DNA from: Streptomyces akebiae
GTDB taxonomy: Bacteria > Actinomycetota > Actinomycetes > Streptomycetales > Streptomycetaceae
Length of the DNA: 64,000 nucleotides
Assembly (NCBI RefSeq): GCF_019599145.1
Contig: NZ_CP080647.1
Coordinates: forward strand, 2,914,001-2,978,000
Reading direction: 5' to 3'
Position numbers and translations under genes: made by a program. Shown piece after piece: positions 53,557-62,459 of the stretch. The stretch's first letter is position 1; each line of letters starts with the position of its first letter. The notes under the pieces are model-generated. The model had not been told where the DNA came from. It saw only the letters and a program-made list of their open reading frames with translations, and made no database searches.

Positions 53557-54909
53557 ATGGTGGCCCCGCCGGACAACGACGTGCTCTGGGCACGTGGTCT
53601 GACCTACGCGCACGACGGCTCGCCCGCCCTGCACGGTGTGTCGATGAACGTCCGGGAGGGCGAGATCGTCGCCGTCACCGGCCCGCGAGGCAGCGGCAAG
53701 ACCACGCTCCTGCGGTGCCTGTCCGGACAGCTGCGGGCCCAGCGGGGAGAGGTGTGGTTCAACAGCGTCCCCGTCCACACGATGGGCGCGCTCGCCCGCG
53801 AGCGGTTGCGCCTCGACCGCTTCGGGTGGATCGATCCCGAGCCGGTCCTCGTGCCCGAGCTGAACGCCTGGGAGAACACCGCCCTGCCGCTGATGCTGCG
53901 CGGCACCGGCCGCCGGGCCGCGAAGGCCGCCGCCCTGGAGTGGCTGGAGCGCCTAGACATTCGCGACACGGCCCGCAAGCGCCCCCACGCCCTCCTCCAG
54001 TCGGAGCGCCAGCGCGTGGTGGTGGCCCGCGCCCTGGTCTGCGCCCCCATGGTCCTCTTCGCGGACGAACCGACCGCCCCGCTCCACCGCGCCGAACACG
54101 CCCACGTCCTGCGCACCCTGACCACGGCGGCCCGCTCCCACCACATCACGGTCGTCCTCGCCACCCACGACCCCGAGACGGCGGCCCTCGCGGACCGCAC
54201 GGTGTCCCTGCTGGACGGCCGCCACGTGAGGACGCTCCACCTGCCCACCGCCGCACAGGGCGAGAGCCGGGTCCCCGTCGACCGGGACAGCCGCACCGCC
54301 CCCGACGACGCTCTCCCGGACGCCCTGCCGCCCCGCACCGACGAGGCGGGCCGCCCGACCCCCGGGGCGGGCGGGCGACCCGCCGCCCGAGGGACGGGAC
54401 GGTCCACCACGGAGACAGCCGGAGCCGAGCCCGAAGGCTCGGCCCGCCCCACCGCCACGACGGAGGTGAGTCACCCTTCGCCCCGCGAAACCCGGCCGAC
54501 CACCGCCGCGGAACCCGAACAACCCGCCCACCCCACGGCCCGGGGAACACGAGCAACGCGCACCGCGCCGCACCAGCCCACAACCCGGCGAACCCGGCCG
54601 GCCACCACAGCGGAACCGGCCGACCCCACAACGCGGGAGGACCGGACCTCCGCCGCCGTGGAGGTGGGTCGCCCCGCAACCGAGGGAGAAGCCCGACCAC
54701 CCGCCGAGCAGCAGCCCCGCCAACCCGCCGAAGCCGACGAACGACCGGCCGCCGCCACAGAAGTGGGCCGCCCCGCAACCGAGGGAGAAGCCCGACCACC
54801 CGCCGAAGGGCAGCCCCGGCAGCCCGCCGAAGCCGACGAACGACCGGCCGGAACGCGCTCCTCCGCAGCCGACGGGGAAGGCCGGGCAGCGTGCTCGCTC
54901 TCCGCCTAG
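53557..54909 (+). CDS. ABC transporter ATPase with repetitive C-terminal tail
   Basis: A 450-residue protein. Residues 1-225 are a LolD/MacB-like ABC ATPase: Walker A GPRGSGKTT, Walker B LFADEPT and H-loop ATHDPE are intact, but the usual LSGGQ signature is degraded to LLQSERQR. The remaining 225 residues are Pro/Arg/Glu/Thr-rich and disordered-looking, ending in two 33-residue repeats around EVGRPATEGEARPPAE. Its end overlaps the permease start by 19 bases, so the two form an exporter or efflux-type pair. The altered signature may weaken ATP hydrolysis. Confidence 0.85.
   Translation: MVAPPDNDVLWARGLTYAHDGSPALHGVSMNVREGEIVAVTGPRGSGKTTLLRCLSGQLRAQRGEVWFNSVPVHTMGALARERLRLDRFGWIDPEPVLVPELNAWENTALPLMLRGTGRRAAKAAALEWLERLDIRDTARKRPHALLQSERQRVVVARALVCAPMVLFADEPTAPLHRAEHAHVLRTLTTAARSHHITVVLATHDPETAALADRTVSLLDGRHVRTLHLPTAAQGESRVPVDRDSRTAPDDALPDALPPRTDEAGRPTPGAGGRPAARGTGRSTTETAGAEPEGSARPTATTEVSHPSPRETRPTTAAEPEQPAHPTARGTRATRTAPHQPTTRRTRPATTAEPADPTTREDRTSAAVEVGRPATEGEARPPAEQQPRQPAEADERPAAATEVGRPATEGEARPPAEGQPRQPAEADERPAGTRSSAADGEGRAACSLSA
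54661..54852 (+). repeat. 99-bp tandem repeat in the ABC ATPase tail
   Basis: Two near-identical units starting at 54661 and 54760, each 33 codons, with earlier more divergent relatives upstream in the same tail. Confidence 0.85.
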
Positions 54910-56180
54910 CCCGCCGGGCCCACCCCGTGGTCCAGCTCCGTCGGCTCCTGGTGGCCGCCGCCACCTGCGGCACGGGTTTCCTGCTCCTCTGCGCCCTCGG
55001 GCACGCCATGGCCCACCCGCACGCCCCGGCCGGCTCGGTGCTCCGCCTGGCCTGGTGCGTGGCGCCGGCCGCCGCCACCGTCTACTTCGCGGTGACGGTG
55101 GCCCGCACCGACCCCGGCACCCGACCCCGCCCCGGCCTCTCCGCGATCGGCCTCGGTCCCGGCCGGCTGATGGCCATCTCCGCGGTCACCACGGCCCTGT
55201 CCACCGTCCTCGGCTCCCTGCTCGCCCTCTTCTTCTTCCTCCACCTGCGCGGCGACCTCACGGGCATGCCCTTCGACGGCGCGGCCGCCGACGTCCTCGC
55301 CGCCGGGCGGCCCCTGCCCCTCCCGGCCGCCCTCACCCTCCTGGCCCTCGTACCGGCCGTCGCCTCCGCCACCACCGCGCTCGTCCTGCGCCCCAGGGAC
55401 ACCGGGGCCCGGCCCACCGGCCCCCGGACCCGCTTCATGGCGTACGACACCTTCGCGATCGGCCGGCGCACCGCGCCCCCGGCGGGCGCCACGAGGTACG
55501 AGGAGGAGGCCGACGAGGAGGGAGCGACCACCTCCGAGGTCGGGCGGACGCCGCCGGAACCACCGCCTCCGCGCCCCGCCCCCGGCGGCCTCCCCTGGGG
55601 CATCGCCGTACTCGCCGTCGGCCTCGCCCTGGAGACCTACGCCGGCCAGTCCGACGACGGTTCCGGCCTCGCCCTCCCCGGCGGCTTCGCGAACAGCCCC
55701 GCAGGTGTGCTGGGCGGCTGGCTCGTCACCGCACTCGGGCTGATCCTCACCGGGCCCGGCCTCACCCACCTCACCGGACGCCTGCTCCAGTCCGTACGCC
55801 CCGGCGCACTGCGCCTCCTCTCCGGGCGCGTGCTCCAGGAGGAGGCCCGGCGCATCGGACGCCCACTCGGCGTGGTGTGCGCCGTGGCCTCCGGCGCGTA
55901 CGCCATGGTGACGCTGTCCTCAGGCGTACGCCCCACGATCGGCCCGCTCACCCTGCTGGGCGCGCTCGTGGTGGCCGGCTGTGCCGTGCTGACCCTCGCG
56001 ACGGCCGCCGTCGAGGCCCGGCGTGCCCACGCGGACACCACGGCCGCGCTGGTGCGGCTGGGGGCGCCCCGCGCGCTGCCCCGGCAGGCGGCCCTGCTCC
56101 GCGCGGCCGCCCTGCTCGCCGTGTTCGGCCCCCTGACCTGGACGACCGCCCAGCTGGCGGCGCTCCCGCTGGCCGCCTGA
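54891..56180 (+). CDS. FtsX-like ABC transporter permease
   Basis: A 429-residue membrane protein with about eight hydrophobic segments and an acidic loop near residue 205 (EEEADEEG). The last third (TGRLLQSVRPGALRLLSGRVLQEEARRIGRPL, split by a span) resembles FtsX/MacB permease halves. GTG 54891 follows GAAGG and overlaps the ATPase gene; the frame is open far upstream but only as a shadow. Substrate unknown; peptide or lipid export is the usual role of this type. Confidence 0.8.
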   Translation: MLALRLARRAHPVVQLRRLLVAAATCGTGFLLLCALGHAMAHPHAPAGSVLRLAWCVAPAAATVYFAVTVARTDPGTRPRPGLSAIGLGPGRLMAISAVTTALSTVLGSLLALFFFLHLRGDLTGMPFDGAAADVLAAGRPLPLPAALTLLALVPAVASATTALVLRPRDTGARPTGPRTRFMAYDTFAIGRRTAPPAGATRYEEEADEEGATTSEVGRTPPEPPPPRPAPGGLPWGIAVLAVGLALETYAGQSDDGSGLALPGGFANSPAGVLGGWLVTALGLILTGPGLTHLTGRLLQSVRPGALRLLSGRVLQEEARRIGRPLGVVCAVASGAYAMVTLSSGVRPTIGPLTLLGALVVAGCAVLTLATAAVEARRAHADTTAALVRLGAPRALPRQAALLRAAALLAVFGPLTWTTAQLAALPLAA

Positions 56181-56288
56181 AAACTCGTACGGAAAAGTTC
56201 ACGCGCGGCGATGAGTTTCACGGGGACCCTCGGTCTACCCCTGCGAACAGACCGAAACGCATACGACGGATACGGGAGAGACCTCGCC

Positions 56289-56696
56289 ATGTACCAGCAG
56301 ATGATCTTCGTGAACCTGCCCGTGAACGACCTCGACGCCTCGAAGAAGTTCTTCACGGAGCTCGGCTACGCGCTCAACCCCCAGTTCAGCGACGAGAACG
56401 CGGCCTCCGTCGTGATCAGCGACACCATCGTGGCGATGCTGCTCACCAAGCCGTTCTACGCGACCTTCACCAAGAAGGAGATCTCGGACGCCACGAAGAC
56501 CAGCGAGGTGATGCTCTGTCTGAGCGCCGAGAGCCGCGCGAAGGTCGACGAGCTGGTCGAGAAGGCGGCCGCCGCCGGCGGCACCGTCTCGGAGAAGGTC
56601 CAGGAGATGGACTTCATGTACGGCCGCGCCTTCGACGACCTCGACGGCCACACCTGGGAGGTCGTATGGATGGACCCGTCCGCGATCGAGGGCTGA
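56289..56696 (+). CDS. VOC family (glyoxalase/bleomycin resistance) protein
   Basis: A 135-residue protein: MIFVNLPVNDLDASKKFFTELGYA at the start, SEVMLCLSAESRAKVDELVEKAAAAGG in the middle and DFMYGRAFDDLDGHTWEVVWMD at the end give the two beta-alpha-beta-beta-beta repeats of the VOC fold. ATG 56289 has GGAGAG upstream. Relatives are often called lactoylglutathione-lyase-like; the real substrate is unknown. Confidence 0.9.
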   Translation: MYQQMIFVNLPVNDLDASKKFFTELGYALNPQFSDENAASVVISDTIVAMLLTKPFYATFTKKEISDATKTSEVMLCLSAESRAKVDELVEKAAAAGGTVSEKVQEMDFMYGRAFDDLDGHTWEVVWMDPSAIEG

Positions 56697-56730
56697 AAGC
56701 CCCGCTCGCCCACGGCCGCGTACCCCCCGC

Positions 56731-56765
56731 GCCCGCAAGGGGCGCGGGGAGCCGCGCGAACAACG
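56731..56765 (+). repeat. Short interspersed GC-rich element
   Basis: GCCCGCAAGGGGCGCGGGG followed by AGCCGCGCGAACAACG, shortly after the VOC gene. The GCGGGG-CCGCGCGA core also appears, on the other strand, in the composite repeat at 15576-15600. It resembles a dispersed intergenic element common in Streptomyces genomes. Confidence 0.6.
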
Positions 56766-56797
56766 GCCCGGCCGGCGGAGCGCCCTAGCATGGGCGG

Positions 56798-57943
56798 GTG
56801 CAGACGATGCCCGCCCACGCGGCCCACCACGACGACCACGAGATCGAGACGATCGAGGAGTTCGACGCGACCGTCTCGGCGCGCGGCACCCTCGCCGGAT
56901 TCCGGATCCAGGCCGTCGATCTGACGGACCGTACGCGTGAACTGCTCGCCACCGACACGGCGGAGGCCGTCTTCCTGGGCTGTCCGATGCGACCGGAGGC
57001 GGCGACGAAGATACGCACGGACGGCGCCCTGGTCTTCCCGCCCGTCCCCGGCCTGCCCTTCGACCCGTACCGGGGCCTGCTCTACTCCCCCGACGAACTC
57101 TTCGCGTCCCTGTCCGACGGCGGTTACGAGGCCACGCCCGACGCCCTCGCGTACGCCTGGCTCCAGCGCACCAAGGCCGACCGGGACGTCTACGCCTCCA
57201 TGCTGCGCGCCGTCCACGACGACTCCGTTTCGGACGCTCTCGACGAACTCCTCTCCGGTGCCCGGGTGGTGGGCGTGATGGGGGGTCACGCGATGGCACG
57301 CGGCACCGAGGCGTACGAGGGCGCCGCCCGCCTCGGCCGCACCCTGGCCCGCTCGGGTCTCAAGGTCGCCACCGGCGGCGGTCCGGGCGCGATGGAGGCG
57401 GCGAACCTGGGCGCCTACGCGGCCCCGTACGACGACGCGATGCTCGCCGAGTCGCTGCAACTGCTGGCGAAAGCACCGAAGTTCACCCCGTCGATCACCG
57501 ACTGGGCGAGCGCCGCCTTCGAAGTGCGCACCCGCTGGCCGAGGGGCGGCCCCTCCGTCGGCATCCCCACCTGGTTCTACGGCCACGAGCCGCCGAACCC
57601 GTTCGCCTCGCACATCGCCAAGTACTTCGCCAACGCCACCCGCGAGGACGGCCTCCTCGCCCGCTGCGGCGCCGGCGTCGTCTTCCTGCCCGGAGCCGCC
57701 GGAACCGTCCAGGAGATCTTCGACAACGCGACCCCCAACTACTACGAGTCGCGCGGCGAACCGACCCCCATGGTCCTCGTCGACCGGGCCCACTGGACGG
57801 AGAGGCTACCGACCTGGCCGCTGCTGCGATCGCTGGCGCGGGGCCGTTCGATGGAGGCCCGGATCGCCCTGGTCGACCGGATCGAGGAGGCACCGGAGGC
57901 TCTGGCACGTCTCGGGGACCGCTCAAACACGTCTTCGGATTGA
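56798..57943 (+). CDS. LOG family (TIGR00730-type) nucleotide-binding protein
   Basis: A 381-residue protein with a Rossmann-like lysine-decarboxylase-like (LOG) domain: VVGVMGGHAM, then KVATGGGPGAMEAAN, and the second LOG motif as PGAAGTVQEIFDN. The family includes cytokinin-activating phosphoribohydrolases that act on nucleoside monophosphates. The N-terminal 150 residues form an extra domain absent from short LOG proteins. Start is GTG 56798 or ATG 56807. Confidence 0.85.
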   Translation: MQTMPAHAAHHDDHEIETIEEFDATVSARGTLAGFRIQAVDLTDRTRELLATDTAEAVFLGCPMRPEAATKIRTDGALVFPPVPGLPFDPYRGLLYSPDELFASLSDGGYEATPDALAYAWLQRTKADRDVYASMLRAVHDDSVSDALDELLSGARVVGVMGGHAMARGTEAYEGAARLGRTLARSGLKVATGGGPGAMEAANLGAYAAPYDDAMLAESLQLLAKAPKFTPSITDWASAAFEVRTRWPRGGPSVGIPTWFYGHEPPNPFASHIAKYFANATREDGLLARCGAGVVFLPGAAGTVQEIFDNATPNYYESRGEPTPMVLVDRAHWTERLPTWPLLRSLARGRSMEARIALVDRIEEAPEALARLGDRSNTSSD

Positions 57944-58048
57944 CATGACTTATGGCGCGCTTATAAACCTGTGAGGCACATGGGGAAGCCGCTCCCCCGG
58001 CGGCCCTCCGTCACCCCCACTCCCCTGTGCTTCCCGTGAAGGGCAAAC

Positions 58049-58783
58049 GTGTCCATATCTCCCCGTAGCGCGCGGACTTCGCGCTCCATCGGTGTCGCTT
58101 TCGCGTCCGCCGCACTCGTGCTCGGTGTCGCGGGCAACGCCATGGCCTGCAGCATCAAGGACTTCTCCGCCGTCGCCGAGTGCGACGGCGACAAGGGCGT
58201 CATCCGGGTGACCGACGTGGACCCGCTGGGCGTCAAGGCCGAGATCACGGTCTACCTGGAGAACAACGGGGCCGACCTGCGCATGGTCGGCAGCCGGACG
58301 ATCGAGGACTCCACCGCCAAGGGTGTCACCGTCACCTTCGACGAGGACTGGGAGCCGAACGCCGAGTACCGCATCCACGTCGAGGCGAAGGGCTACGTCG
58401 ACGAGGACCTGCCGATCCTGGTGGCCCCCGCCGACGCCTGCACGGCCGAAGCCATCACCCCGCCGGCCGCGTCCAAGGCCCCGGGGAAGTCAGCGAACAA
58501 CAACAAGGACAAGGGCAAGGACAAGGAGGAGAAGGAGAAGGGGCAGGACGAGAGCGAGCCGTCCCAGACCAAGACCTCCCCCACGCCGTCCGGGTCCGAG
58601 GGCACCGTGCCCGCGGGTGCGAACGGTGACAACGCCCCCTCCCCCGAGGGCGACTCCAACCTCGCCGAGACCGGTGGCGACTCCAACACCGGCACGATCG
58701 CCGCTGCCGCGGCGGCCCTGGTGGCTCTCGGCGCCGGTGCCGTGTACTACAGCATGCGGCGGCGTGGGGCCTCCACACGCTGA
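58049..58783 (+). CDS. LAETG-anchored surface protein
   Basis: A 244-residue exported protein: signal peptide ending AMACS (near 33), a beta-rich domain (35-130) with two further Cys residues, a Lys/Glu-rich then Ser/Pro/Thr-rich stalk (140-200), an LAETG sorting motif (205-209), a membrane span (216-233) and an RRR tail. LAxTG is the signal used by Streptomyces class E sortases, so it is probably attached to the cell wall. GAAGGG precedes the GTG start. No sortase gene is in the window. The function of the outer domain is not known. Confidence 0.88.
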   Translation: MSISPRSARTSRSIGVAFASAALVLGVAGNAMACSIKDFSAVAECDGDKGVIRVTDVDPLGVKAEITVYLENNGADLRMVGSRTIEDSTAKGVTVTFDEDWEPNAEYRIHVEAKGYVDEDLPILVAPADACTAEAITPPAASKAPGKSANNNKDKGKDKEEKEKGQDESEPSQTKTSPTPSGSEGTVPAGANGDNAPSPEGDSNLAETGGDSNTGTIAAAAAALVALGAGAVYYSMRRRGASTR

Positions 58784-58802
58784 TCCCTGTTCGTCAGGGC
58801 CG

Positions 58803-58836
58803 TGGCCCGTACCCCTTCACCACGGGGTACGGGCCA
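58803..58836. terminator. Convergent terminator
   Basis: Perfect 13-bp stem (58803-58815 with 58824-58836) and 8-base loop between the surface protein gene and the leftward thiamine operon end. Confidence 0.9.
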
Positions 58837-58855
58837 TCCGCTGTTCCGGGCCCGC

Positions 58856-59671
58856 TCAGCCGAACGTGGCCCGCTTGAGCCAGAATTCCAGCAGCTCCCG
58901 GTCCCCCAACACCTCCAACTCCCCACTGTCCAGCGGCAGTCGGCGATAGAAGGCGAGCAGCACGTCGGTGAGCGGGCCACGCAGCGCCACCGTCGCCTTC
59001 TCATGGCCGCGCCGCCAACGCACCACGTCCTCGGTCAACTCGACCACCCACTCGGCGTCGACCTCAGCGGCCGTGTCGGTGGCATGAAGGTGGATGCTGC
59101 GCCCCGGACCACGCAGTTCGGCCGCCTCGTCGTGCGGGATGGTCCGCTGGACGAACTCGACGATCTGCAGCCACTCGTCGATCGCGTCGGCGGCGATCTC
59201 CGGCGCCACCTCGACCGCCCGTCCGACGGTGAGCGCGGCATCGGCTCCGTGGACGACCAGTTCGAGGGCCATCCGGCGGGCCCAGAAGCCCGCGCTGTGC
59301 TCCCACCCCCACGACCACACGGGCGCCTCGGGGCCCGCCTCGCGCAGTGTGGTCACGGCCATCTCACCGCACTCCGCGAGCCAGGCGTCCAGCGCCGCCG
59401 GGTCCCCCTGCGGCTCCGGCCCCTCGTACAGCGGTACGTCCGCCTCGGGGACCTCCTCCTTCGCCCGGGTCCGTACGTTCAGTTCGACCCAGCGCAGGGC
59501 ACCGCCGGTGTGCCGCAGCAGCTGCTCCAGCGACCAGTCGGGGCAGGTCGGCACGGTCGCCGACAGATCGGCGCCGGAGGTCACCAGGTCCCGCAACTTC
59601 CGTACCTGCGACTCGATCTCGGCACAGTAGCGCTCATGCCGCGCCCGGGATTCTTGCGTACGCATCGCCAT
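58856..59671 (-). CDS. Maleylpyruvate isomerase family mycothiol-dependent enzyme
   Basis: A 271-residue protein of the DinB-like MDMPI family: CPDWSLEQLLRHTGGALRWVE carries the metal-binding His, and a second conserved segment reads RRMALELVVHGADAALTVG. Such enzymes use mycothiol or related thiols. ATG 59671 (MAMRTQES) is preferred to the longer opening at 59779, which runs into the ATPase gene. It begins 11 bases after thiQ, so it is the last gene of the thiamine unit, although a link to thiamine is not obvious. Confidence 0.85.
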   Translation of the reverse strand: MAMRTQESRARHERYCAEIESQVRKLRDLVTSGADLSATVPTCPDWSLEQLLRHTGGALRWVELNVRTRAKEEVPEADVPLYEGPEPQGDPAALDAWLAECGEMAVTTLREAGPEAPVWSWGWEHSAGFWARRMALELVVHGADAALTVGRAVEVAPEIAADAIDEWLQIVEFVQRTIPHDEAAELRGPGRSIHLHATDTAAEVDAEWVVELTEDVVRWRRGHEKATVALRGPLTDVLLAFYRRLPLDSGELEVLGDRELLEFWLKRATFG

Positions 59672-59682
59672 GGTGCCGCACC

Positions 59683-60717
59683 TTATGCGGCGGGACCGGC
59701 TCCCAGCACGACGATTTCGTTCCCGTCGAAGCTCACGCCGACCTCGTCCCCGGGCTCCGGCGCATCCCGTAGCGCGCACGCCGCCTCAAGACGCGGGGCG
59801 CCCTCCGGCTGAAGGTGCACGGCGACATGCGTGCCCCGGAAGGTGCGCGCGGCCACCGTGCAGCGCAGCCCGTCGGCCACGCCCACCAGTCGTACGCCGG
59901 CGGGCCGGACGAGCAGCGCGCACACCCCTTGCGGCGACCCCTCCGGCACCGGCACCTTGCCCCACACCGTGTCCGCCGCCTGCCCGGTCACCGTCGCCTC
60001 GACCACGTTGTCGAAGCCGAGGAAACGGGCCACGAACTCGTCCACCGGCCGACACCACACCTCAAGGGGCGTACCGGACTGGGCGATCCGCCCGTCACGC
60101 ATCACCACGACCCGGTCGGCCAGCGCGAAAGCCTCGCCCTGGTCATGCGTGACCGCCAGCACGGTCGTGCCCAACTCCCCGAACAACGCACGGAGTTCGA
60201 CGACCAAGCGCTCCCGCAGCGACCGGTCCAGCTGGCCGAGGGGCTCGTCGAGCATCAGCAGTCGGGGGCGAGGCGCGAGGGCCCGGGCCAGCGCCACCCG
60301 CTGCTGCTCACCGCCGGACAGCTCCCCGACGCGCCGGCGCGCGGCCCCACGCAGTCCTACCAGCTCCAGCAACTCCTCGACGCGAGCGGCCCGTTCGCCT
60401 TTCGCCGCGCCATGCATACGGGGCCCGAAGGCGACGTTGCCGGCGACGTCGCGCTGGGGGAAGAGCTGGTGGTCCTGGAACATCAGGCCGACACCGCGCT
60501 TGTGGGCGGGCACGCCTCGCTGGTCCCCCCCGTCGAGCGACACCCGTCCCCCGTCGAGAGGTTGGAGCCCGGCCACCACCCGCAGCAGCGTCGACTTGCC
60601 GCTGCCGCTGGGCCCCAGCACACAGACGATCTCGTGCTCGGCGACCTCCAGGTCGACCCGGTCGAGCACGGGCCGACCGTCGAACCGTACGGTCGCGTCC
60701 TCAAGCCTGAGCAACAT
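59683..60717 (-). CDS. thiQ: Thiamine ABC transporter ATPase
   Basis: A 344-residue ABC ATPase: Walker A GPSGSGKST, Q-loop LMFQDHQLFPQRDV, signature LSGGEQQR, Walker B LLMLDEP, H-loop THDQ, and a C-terminal TOBE-like domain. The Q-loop sequence is typical of the ThiQ/iron(III) importer group. ATG 60717 shares a base with the permease stop (TGATG). Part of the TPP-riboswitch-controlled unit, which supports thiamine as substrate. Confidence 0.9.
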   Translation of the reverse strand: MLLRLEDATVRFDGRPVLDRVDLEVAEHEIVCVLGPSGSGKSTLLRVVAGLQPLDGGRVSLDGGDQRGVPAHKRGVGLMFQDHQLFPQRDVAGNVAFGPRMHGAAKGERAARVEELLELVGLRGAARRRVGELSGGEQQRVALARALAPRPRLLMLDEPLGQLDRSLRERLVVELRALFGELGTTVLAVTHDQGEAFALADRVVVMRDGRIAQSGTPLEVWCRPVDEFVARFLGFDNVVEATVTGQAADTVWGKVPVPEGSPQGVCALLVRPAGVRLVGVADGLRCTVAARTFRGTHVAVHLQPEGAPRLEAACALRDAPEPGDEVGVSFDGNEIVVLGAGPAA

Positions 60718-62459
60718 CAGAACTCCCCCGTGCGATCGGTGCGGAGGCGTTCCAGCACCAGCAGGGACACCGCGCACACCACCATCAGAATCGTCGAAAG
60801 GGCCATCGCCTGGCCGTAATTGAGTTCACCGGGCCGTCCGAGCAGCCGTGCCACGGCGACCGGCAGCGTCGGATTGTCGGCGCGTGCGATGAACACGGTC
60901 GCCCCGAACTCCCCGAGCGACACGGCGAAGGCGAACCCGGCCGCGACGAGCGACGCCCGTCGCACCATGGGCAGATCGACCTCGCGCCACACCCGCCACG
61001 GCGACGCGCCGAGTACGGCAGCGGCCTCCCGCAGCCGTTCGTCCACCGCGCGGAGCACGGGCAGCATGGTCCGCACGACGAAGGGAACACCGACCAGGGC
61101 CTGCGCGAGCGGTACGAGGATCCACGACGACCGCAGGTCCAGTGGCGGCTCGTCCAGAGCGATCAGGAACCCGAAGCCGACGGTCACCGCGGACACCCCG
61201 AGCGGCAGCATCAGCAGCGCGTCGAAGCCCCGCACGAGGCGGCCCGCCCGCCGGGTGAGCGCGGCGGCGGCGAGTCCGCCGACGAGCAGGGCGATGGCGG
61301 TCGCGGCAGCCGCGTAGCGGAGCGAGTTCCCGATCGCCTCGATCGGCGCGACCAGGAAGATCCCGCTCTCGTCACTGGTCAGCGCCCTGTAGGAGCCGAG
61401 GCCGGGCACGTCGAACGACCGCTCCACCAGCACGCCCAACGGCAGCAGGATCAGCACGACGACGGTCGCCAGGACCGTGCCCAACAGTGCCCACTGCCCG
61501 GCCCCGCGCGGTGGGCGGGCGGTGAGCGAGGCGTCCACCAGGCGCAGGGCGGTCTCCCGCCGCCGTACGGTCACGGCGTGCACGGCGAGGATCAGCCCGA
61601 CCGCGACGAACTGCACCAGCGTCAGTACGGCGGCGGTGGACAGGTCGAAGATCTCCGAGGTCTGGCGGTAGATCTCGACTTCGAGCGTGGAGAAGGTCGG
61701 CCCGCCGAGGATCTGCACGACCCCGAACGAGGTGAAGGTGAAGAGGAAGACCATCAGCGCGGCGGCGGCCACGGCGGGCGCGAGCGCCGGGAGGGTCACC
61801 TTGCGCCAGGCCGCGAGCGGGGAGGCGCCGAGCATCCGCGCGGCCTCCTCCTGCCGGGGATCGAGCTGTGCCCAGAGGCCGCCGACCGTCCGCACGACGA
61901 CCGCGTAGTTGAAGAACACATGAGCGAGGAGAATCGCCCAGACCGTCGTATCCAGCCGTACGCCCCACAGCTCGTCGAAGAGCCCGCCGCGCCCGACCAG
62001 TGCCAGGAACGCCGTCCCGACGACCACGGTGGGCAGGACGAACGGCACGGTCACGACCGCCCGCAGAAAATCCTTGCCCTTGAAATCGAAGCGCGCGAAC
62101 ACATACGCGCCGGGGAGCGCGATCACCAGCGTGAGCGCGGTCGAGACGAGCGCCTGCCAGGTGGTGAACCACAGCACGTGCCGGATCCCCGGGTCCCCCA
62201 GCACCTCCCCGATCCGCCCGAGGTCCCAGCTCCCGCCTGCCTTCAGCCCCCGGGCGACGATCGCCGTGACGGGATAGGCGAAGAACACCCCGAAGAACGC
62301 GACGGGCAGCGCCATGAGCCCGAGCCGCGCCGCGCCCCCCGGCCGACCGGAACCCGGTCGGCGAGGTCGAGGCGGCGCGGCCACGACGGGCTCGTCCGGC
62401 GCGGCAGGCTCGGCTGACTCGGTTACTTCAGTACGAGTGAGGTCCACGACTTGACCCAC
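60717..62459 (-). CDS. thiP: Thiamine ABC transporter permease, fused double unit
   Basis: A roughly 576-580-residue permease with about twelve membrane spans in two halves, each with an EAA loop (QEEAARMLGASPLAAW and LREAAAVLGASPWRVW), as in ThiP/FbpB proteins. The start overlaps the end of thiB; GTG 62459 or GTG 62447 are both possible, neither with a clear ribosome site, so translation probably depends on coupling to thiB. Confidence 0.9.
   Translation of the reverse strand: MGQVVDLTRTEVTESAEPAAPDEPVVAAPPRPRRPGSGRPGGAARLGLMALPVAFFGVFFAYPVTAIVARGLKAGGSWDLGRIGEVLGDPGIRHVLWFTTWQALVSTALTLVIALPGAYVFARFDFKGKDFLRAVVTVPFVLPTVVVGTAFLALVGRGGLFDELWGVRLDTTVWAILLAHVFFNYAVVVRTVGGLWAQLDPRQEEAARMLGASPLAAWRKVTLPALAPAVAAAALMVFLFTFTSFGVVQILGGPTFSTLEVEIYRQTSEIFDLSTAAVLTLVQFVAVGLILAVHAVTVRRRETALRLVDASLTARPPRGAGQWALLGTVLATVVVLILLPLGVLVERSFDVPGLGSYRALTSDESGIFLVAPIEAIGNSLRYAAAATAIALLVGGLAAAALTRRAGRLVRGFDALLMLPLGVSAVTVGFGFLIALDEPPLDLRSSWILVPLAQALVGVPFVVRTMLPVLRAVDERLREAAAVLGASPWRVWREVDLPMVRRASLVAAGFAFAVSLGEFGATVFIARADNPTLPVAVARLLGRPGELNYGQAMALSTILMVVCAVSLLVLERLRTDRTGEF

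Noticed and set aside
53547..54890. Apparent long N-terminal extension of the FtsX-like permease
   Set aside because: This part is a shifted-frame shadow of the ABC ATPase; the permease starts at GTG 54891.
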